From the NCBI GenBank assembly GCA_030670715.1, contig DAOVBC010000009.1:1-17916 (forward strand): DNA of 17,916 nucleotides. The letters run 5' to 3'. The position numbers and the translations under genes were made by a program. Shown here one piece after another: positions 14,212-17,916 of the stretch. The notes beneath the pieces were generated by a model. It saw only the letters and a program-made list of their open reading frames with translations, did no database searches and was not told the origin of the DNA. The stretch's first letter is position 1; each line of letters opens with the position of its first letter. Source of the stretch: Deltaproteobacteria bacterium (GTDB lineage: Bacteria; Desulfobacterota; Desulfobacteria; Desulfobacterales; SG8-13).

Positions 14212-14958
14212 TTATTCAGCAAACTTATAAGGATCTATGCTGTTGATTTCTTGATCAATTTTTTTGCCAATAGACTCGCGAATTTCATCGGTTAAATAGT
14301 AGAGCCAGGCCTTTTTGTATTTCAGCTTCTCATAGCCGAATGCCAGAAGGGGCTCAATAAATCGATCCACATACATATAGATAAATTTGAGAGTCGGCAG
14401 TATGTTTGCAGTTATATCCTGTTCATACGCAATTTCCCACCCATGTTTTTCTACGGCACCGAGAAAATCATTGAGCATATGGCCCGATTTATTGACTGTC
14501 TCTGTCTTGACTCTGAAATAGTCGGCAATTATCCATTGACCGCCGGGCAGCAGAATATCTTCAACTTTTGCAAAGGCTTCGTCCAGATTTATGTACTGTA
14601 ACGATTCCGAATTAATTATGGTTCCATATTTTGTTTCGGTTGAAAACGGTTCGAATTTTGTATGGTGACAGGTGAGCCCGGGATATTTTTTCGATATATG
14701 CCGTTTCTGATTCTCATCCGGAGTCAGCGCCTCGACGTTAATGCCGTTTTTCATCAGCATATTTGACAATCCGCACATTCCGCAGCCGACATCAAGAACA
14801 GGCAGGCTCTTCTGCTTTATCAGTTCAATAATTCTTTCCGAATAACGGACCTGTGCCTCTTCAATCGCATTTATCGAAATATTATCCGGCGGTATTTCCG
14901 CATCCTCAAAATATCCGTAATGGAGCATATCATTCTTGAGTATCTTGGCGTAGAGCAT
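14212..14958 (-). CDS. Class I SAM-dependent methyltransferase, N-terminus probably truncated by a frameshift
   Basis: The 248 in-frame residues contain a methyltransferase core: VLDVGCGMCG (54-63, motif I), an acidic loop in VEALTPDE, INSESLQYI (motif IV-like) and LLPGGQWIIADYF. The HYGYFEDAEIPPDNISINAI stretch before motif I and the aromatic-rich C-terminus resemble lipid- or small-molecule methyltransferases near cyclopropane synthases, but the substrate is not predictable. No proper ribosome site precedes ATG 14958. The same frame stays open upstream and is protein-like for ~34 more codons, to a point where an ATG with a GAGGT site is one base out of frame because of a nine-A run. Full length would be about 283 residues. 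See the entry at 14959-15062. Confidence 0.85.
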   Translation of the reverse strand: MLYAKILKNDMLHYGYFEDAEIPPDNISINAIEEAQVRYSERIIELIKQKSLPVLDVGCGMCGLSNMLMKNGINVEALTPDENQKRHISKKYPGLTCHHTKFEPFSTETKYGTIINSESLQYINLDEAFAKVEDILLPGGQWIIADYFRVKTETVNKSGHMLNDFLGAVEKHGWEIAYEQDITANILPTLKFIYMYVDRFIEPLLAFGYEKLKYKKAWLYYLTDEIRESIGKKIDQEINSIDPYKFAE

Positions 14959-15062
14959 CAGTTCCAGGTCTTTACTTGCTCTGCTGCTGCGCGGGTTTTG
15001 TTTATGATAGAGATAAGCTTTAAACAGTTTTACCGGATTTAGAAGTGAAATTTTTTTTTCAT
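14959..15062 (-). other. Probable missing N-terminus of the methyltransferase, out of frame at A9
   Basis: On the minus strand ATG (15062-15060) is followed by nine A (15059-15051). Read from this ATG the frame ends after 7 codons. One added A would give MKKKISLLNPVKLFKAYLYH, then KQNPRSSRASKDLEL, joined directly to the methyltransferase at its Met. The in-frame upstream stop and lack of any other start codon favour this ATG as the true start. Causes could be a homopolymer sequencing error, slippage-restored translation or a phase-variable switch. GAGGT lies 12 bases before the ATG, a somewhat long spacing. Confidence 0.55.
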
Positions 15063-15266
15063 GTATAAGTTTTTACCTCAAATAAAGCTCATCGCCGCAG
15101 GCGGACGGGGTATCAAAGCTGATTAATATCTGTTTTTTAATTCGAAGAACACATCGTTTCCCCCCGAACTCATTCTCCGCTTGTTTACCACACTGCAAGC
15201 GGATCGGCTATTAAAAATCGTAATAAAAATCCTCATTTTATGATCGATGCACTCTAAGTATGTTAC
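15063..15266. other. Intergenic stretch upstream of the methyltransferase
   Basis: About 200 AT-rich bases separate the methyltransferase from the zinc-ribbon gene. They hold no gene. A short CGCCG-CA-GGCG hairpin lies near 15091-15103 and a run of T's follows at about 15132. No convincing terminator or promoter stands out. Confidence 0.45.
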
Positions 15267-16505
15267 CTATAAATTTTTTGCCAGTTTGAGCTGATTTTTT
15301 AATATGCTTAATTTAAACAGCGGCTGAGTCAGATTGTGGTGATCTTTGATAAACGGCACGTAAACCAGGAGATAGCTTTTGGGGGTGATTTTTATTTCAT
15401 GCAATCTCGGGAATTGAACGTTGCGGGGTACAATAAAATTGGCCAGTGTAATCTTAAGGCCCTCAACGGCTTCTTCAACCGGCAGGGTCACCGGATAAAG
15501 GTCGCCGTTGGGCAGTTCGGCAACCAGAGGTTCCTGCGGCTGGGAAAGGGTTACTCTGGTCATCAAAGGCAGAAACGTTTGAGGCCGGATTTTAAAACCG
15601 AGGCTCCAGAAACAGAAATGAATCCCGTGCCAGTGATCTTGCACAACCCTTGGCAGATTGGCAACTTTGACCAGGTCCGCATAAGAATCAAGATTGATTC
15701 CGGTGATATCGGTTTTGATGCGCCAGAAGGGTAGATAGATGATGTTTTGATCATCAGCGGCTGCTATCTGGCCGAATTTCAGCCTCTGCAGGCGATCCTT
15801 GCCGGGTTGCCAGGCCGAATTGCAGTTACGGCACAACAGGACCAGCGAATCCTTCTCACCTTCCAGATCCCATCCGCAATTCGGACACAACGTCGATAGA
15901 AATTCCAGGTGCCAGTTCGGTCGGGTGCCGCCGGCCATCATATTTTCGATGTCTTCCGGAACCTCCTTTGCGGTCGGTTCATTTAAAACGGCGTCATAGA
16001 GCCGGCCCTCCAGGTAATACGGCGCGTAAATCAGGCTCACATTCTCGCCGATGTGGGCCTGATAATAGACCGGTTTTGGTAGTTGTGATTGAAACCGCTC
16101 TTCAAAATTCTGCAGGACCCGGCCGAATGATTGTCGGGGGGGCAGAAAGCTGCCTTCGTCTTCAGGCGAGACAAAGCGCAGTTTCAGGGTCTGGCTGCGA
16201 AACCCCAGCGAGTGCGGGAAACAGGTGGACTCTATGGCCTGGTGGCTGACATCGATGAATTTTTCCCTGACAGCATCGGACACGCAGGAAAAAAGCATGC
16301 CCTTAAATCTCCAGTAAGGGAAGTAAATCAGCTTCTTTCCCTGCGGTGCGGCATCGGGCAACCGGTAGCGGAAACAGTTACCGGGCATCAGGTAAGACTT
16401 CACACGGCAGAATTCGCAGGTAAAAAGGCGATCTGTTTCCGTTAAGGTAGCCGGTGCACCGCATTGCGGACACTGGTGTTCGATAAGTAGATTAAAGTTT
16501 TTCAC
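15267..16505 (-). CDS. Two-zinc-ribbon protein with repeated aromatic motif, partner of the SPFH protein
   Basis: This is a 412-residue protein of unknown function. Two zinc ribbons are visible: C12-x2-C15...C30-x2-C33 and C207-x2-C210...C225-x2-C228. Each is followed, about 25-30 residues later, by a near-identical motif: LIYFPYWRFKG (59-69) and IIYLPFWRIKT (255-265). Two weaker copies, LIYAPYYLEGRLYD (158-171) and LLVYVPFIKD (379-388), suggest four related beta-rich modules and an internal duplication. There is no signal peptide or membrane helix. The start is GTG at 16505, inside the end of the upstream SPFH gene (14-bp overlap), with no ribosome site of its own, so translation is probably coupled. 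The frame stays open upstream to 16619, but only because it overlaps the SPFH gene's zinc-ribbon codons. The pairing suggests a shared complex. Confidence 0.8.
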   Translation of the reverse strand: MKNFNLLIEHQCPQCGAPATLTETDRLFTCEFCRVKSYLMPGNCFRYRLPDAAPQGKKLIYFPYWRFKGMLFSCVSDAVREKFIDVSHQAIESTCFPHSLGFRSQTLKLRFVSPEDEGSFLPPRQSFGRVLQNFEERFQSQLPKPVYYQAHIGENVSLIYAPYYLEGRLYDAVLNEPTAKEVPEDIENMMAGGTRPNWHLEFLSTLCPNCGWDLEGEKDSLVLLCRNCNSAWQPGKDRLQRLKFGQIAAADDQNIIYLPFWRIKTDITGINLDSYADLVKVANLPRVVQDHWHGIHFCFWSLGFKIRPQTFLPLMTRVTLSQPQEPLVAELPNGDLYPVTLPVEEAVEGLKITLANFIVPRNVQFPRLHEIKITPKSYLLVYVPFIKDHHNLTQPLFKLSILKNQLKLAKNL

Positions 16506-17628
16506 CGCACTGATTACAATACATAGAGCCGTCCAGGTTTTCGGTGCCGCAATTCGAGCAGGACCGGGGCTCGGGTTTTTCTTCAACCGCATGTCCGCAG
16601 CGGGAGCAGAATTTTGCATTGGGTGTCAGGTTTTTCCCGCAGCTTGTACAACGGGTAAAAACAATCTGCTGGTGGCCGCATTGCGGGCAGAATTTCGCAT
16701 CCACCGTTACAGGACTCTGACACTCCGGACACGAATACGATTGGGATTCGGCATCCGGTTTTGCTCCGCCTTTGGTCCCGGTGAAATACTGGGCAAACAT
16801 TGCCGGCAGCATCAGACCCATACCGGCGCCCATGCCCATGCCTGCGCCGGAGTCGCCCTCCGCTTCGGATGCTTTCTCCATCGCCATGGCGGCCTTCATC
16901 TGCATCAGTTTGTTCATATCCTTGAATACGCCCATGCGGCTGCGGTCATCGATGGCTTCCTGTACTTCAGGGGGAGGGGTGATCGAATTGATGTAGATGT
17001 GGGTCATTTTGATCCCGAAGTGACTGAAATCCTCTGTTAACCGGCTGGCAAGGCCGTCGGAAAGCTCATCATACCTGGCAGGCAGATTCAAAATGGAGTC
17101 TATCGTCTCTCCCATGTAGTCGTTGAAACGGGAAACGATTACCCGGTTGAGATATTCTTCTATTTCGGCGGTGGTGAACATACCCTTGGTGCCGACCATG
17201 CTGTTGATAAACAAAACGGGCTGCACGATCTGCAGGTTAAATACGCCGAATGCGCGCAGGCGAATCAGGCCCAGCTCCGAATCTTTAAATGCCACAGGAT
17301 CCCGCGTGCCCCATTTGAGGTTTGTAAAAATTTTCAAGTTGATAAGATACACTTCCGCCCGCAGAGGGCTTTTCATGGCCCAGGGGAGGCTGACGATTTT
17401 GGTCAGGATCGGAATATTGGCTGTTTTTAACGTATGGCGCCCGGGACCGAAGGCGCCCACCGCTTTGCCTTTGTAAAAAAAGATACCGGCCTGGCTCTCC
17501 CGGACGGTCAGCTGAGCCCCGTATTTGATTTCTCCGGACCCTTCTTCCGGGATCCGGTGTACGAGCTCCTGACCGGTTTCATCAAACCATTCGATATTTT
17601 CCAGAAAAATAACATTGTTCATACCCAT
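16492..17628 (-). CDS. SPFH/Band-7 domain protein with three C-terminal zinc ribbons (YdjI/virion-core-like)
   Basis: SPFH proteins oligomerise at membrane microdomains as scaffolds. Of 378 residues, about 35-235 form the SPFH domain of the YdjI or 'virion core protein' subgroup (YGAQLTVRESQAGIFFYKGK, GPGRHTLKTANIPILTKI, FGIKMTHIYINSITPPPEV). A Met/Ala-rich coiled segment (235-255) and a Gly/Met stretch (260-275) follow. Then come three tandem zinc ribbons: C300/C303-C314/C317, C327/C330-C341/C344 and C357/C360-C371/C374. There is no N-terminal membrane helix. ATG 17628 is chosen because AGGAG lies 8 bases upstream; the longer reading from TTG 17664 translates the ribosome site. The stop overlaps the next gene, and a nested palindromic region lies upstream. 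B. subtilis YdjI is a likely relative. Confidence 0.88.
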   Translation of the reverse strand: MGMNNVIFLENIEWFDETGQELVHRIPEEGSGEIKYGAQLTVRESQAGIFFYKGKAVGAFGPGRHTLKTANIPILTKIVSLPWAMKSPLRAEVYLINLKIFTNLKWGTRDPVAFKDSELGLIRLRAFGVFNLQIVQPVLFINSMVGTKGMFTTAEIEEYLNRVIVSRFNDYMGETIDSILNLPARYDELSDGLASRLTEDFSHFGIKMTHIYINSITPPPEVQEAIDDRSRMGVFKDMNKLMQMKAAMAMEKASEAEGDSGAGMGMGAGMGLMLPAMFAQYFTGTKGGAKPDAESQSYSCPECQSPVTVDAKFCPQCGHQQIVFTRCTSCGKNLTPNAKFCSRCGHAVEEKPEPRSCSNCGTENLDGSMYCNQCGEKL

Positions 17629-17670
17629 GACTTTTTCTCCTAACCCGGTTATAGTGGTTGTCAAAAAAAC

Positions 17671-17761
17671 GTTCCGGTATTCTAATGTTTTTTTCTACAA
17701 CCTCTTATACCGCAATTCCGTATATCGGAACATAATTATGAAAAGCGGTATAAACCGGAAC
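17671..17761. promoter_or_regulatory. Nested inverted repeats upstream of the SPFH gene, probable operator array
   Basis: Three nested pairs of perfect inverted repeats share the GTTCCG/GGTATA words. The outer pair is GTTCCGGT (17671-17678) with ACCGGAAC (17754-17761). The middle pair is TTATACCGC (17705-17713) with GCGGTATAA (17745-17753). The inner pair is TTCCG-TATAT-CGGAA (17716-17730). They occupy the 156-bp gap between the mltG end and the SPFH start, 43-133 bases before the SPFH ATG. A dimeric regulator binding several sites is the simplest reading; a folded leader or mltG terminator is possible. Confidence 0.5.
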
Positions 17762-17784
17762 CAAATAAAAATTTCACGATATCA

Positions 17785-17916
17785 TCATCTTTTTCTCCGC
17801 AGTTGATATTTACGTATCGCCCGGTTATGGTCCCGCAGATTCGTTGAAAACTTGTGGGTGGTGTCTTTTTTGGAAACGAAAAAGATATATTCAGTGTCGG
17901 CGGGGTAGAGCGCCGC
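17785..17916 (-). CDS. mltG: Endolytic murein transglycosylase MltG, C-terminal end (partial)
   Basis: The last 43 codons run in from the right edge and end at TGA (17787-17785). The reading [20 protein letters not shown] then [17 protein letters not shown] matches the conserved C-terminus of MltG/YceG. In that family a P-A-[DE]-T-x-Y-x-[FY]-F-V segment and F(S)x(T)xxEHN close the catalytic LytG-like domain. MltG is an inner-membrane lytic transglycosylase thought to end glycan strand synthesis. Only this end is visible, so signal anchor and catalytic glutamate cannot be checked. Confidence 0.88.
   Translation of the reverse strand, partial: AALYPADTEYIFFVSKKDTTHKFSTNLRDHNRAIRKYQLRRKR

Noticed and set aside
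16506..16619. Longer N-terminus for the zinc-ribbon partner protein
   Set aside because: This extension is read through the zinc-ribbon coding end of the SPFH gene and is Pro/Ala-rich without domain features; GTG at 16505 just before the first ribbon is a better start.

Overview
The window looks like chromosomal DNA of a Gram-negative, probably anaerobic deltaproteobacterium (Desulfobacterota, Desulfobacterales-like). This is an inference from the gene mix (a PfaA/PfaD-type lipid synthase, a TatT-associated TRAP transporter, a receiver-PilZ protein) and from many short palindromic intergenic repeats. No rRNA, tRNA or CRISPR array was found. No taxonomic marker is decisive.

Left part (1-2666): the first 37 codons of a PfaA-like ketosynthase protein run off the left edge on the minus strand. 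A MerR-like regulator is divergent from it, with two back-to-back sigma70-like promoters in the shared 136-bp gap. Then comes pfaD (minus), the enoyl-reductase/FMN partner of PUFA or 'secondary lipid' synthases. Together this is the edge of a pfa-type gene cluster.

Middle part (2667-6407): housekeeping genes on the minus strand separated by repeat-rich gaps: a XerD-type tyrosine recombinase, an M24 Xaa-Pro-type aminopeptidase and a small Rieske-fold protein whose second ligand histidine is asparagine. A 246-bp MITE-like inverted-repeat element lies between xerD and the peptidase.

Accessory block (about 6540-9500): an isochorismatase-family hydrolase and an AT-rich SAM methyltransferase, both minus strand. 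Between them is a well-formed integron attC-like site (7313-7449), and no integron integrase is visible. Divergent copies of one short repeat flank the block. Next comes 1.3 kb almost without genes, holding a second MITE-like element, small open frames and gene debris.

Right part: a plus-strand three-gene operon (9507-13315) encodes a TPAT transporter: TatT lipoprotein, TatP binding protein and TatQ-M fused permease. It converges on a minus-strand pair, a methyltransferase (whose start is apparently shifted out of frame by a nine-A run) and a receiver-PilZ protein. Then comes a minus-strand overlapping pair: an SPFH/Band-7 protein with three zinc ribbons, and a 412-residue zinc-ribbon partner with a repeated aromatic motif. 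The pair is preceded by a nested palindromic control region and the C-terminal end of mltG at the right edge.

The points most worth a second look are the lone attC cassette junction, the SPFH/zinc-ribbon pair with its nested operator, the Rieske protein lacking a ligand, the poly-A frameshift, and the TRAP binding protein lacking the usual carboxylate-binding arginine.
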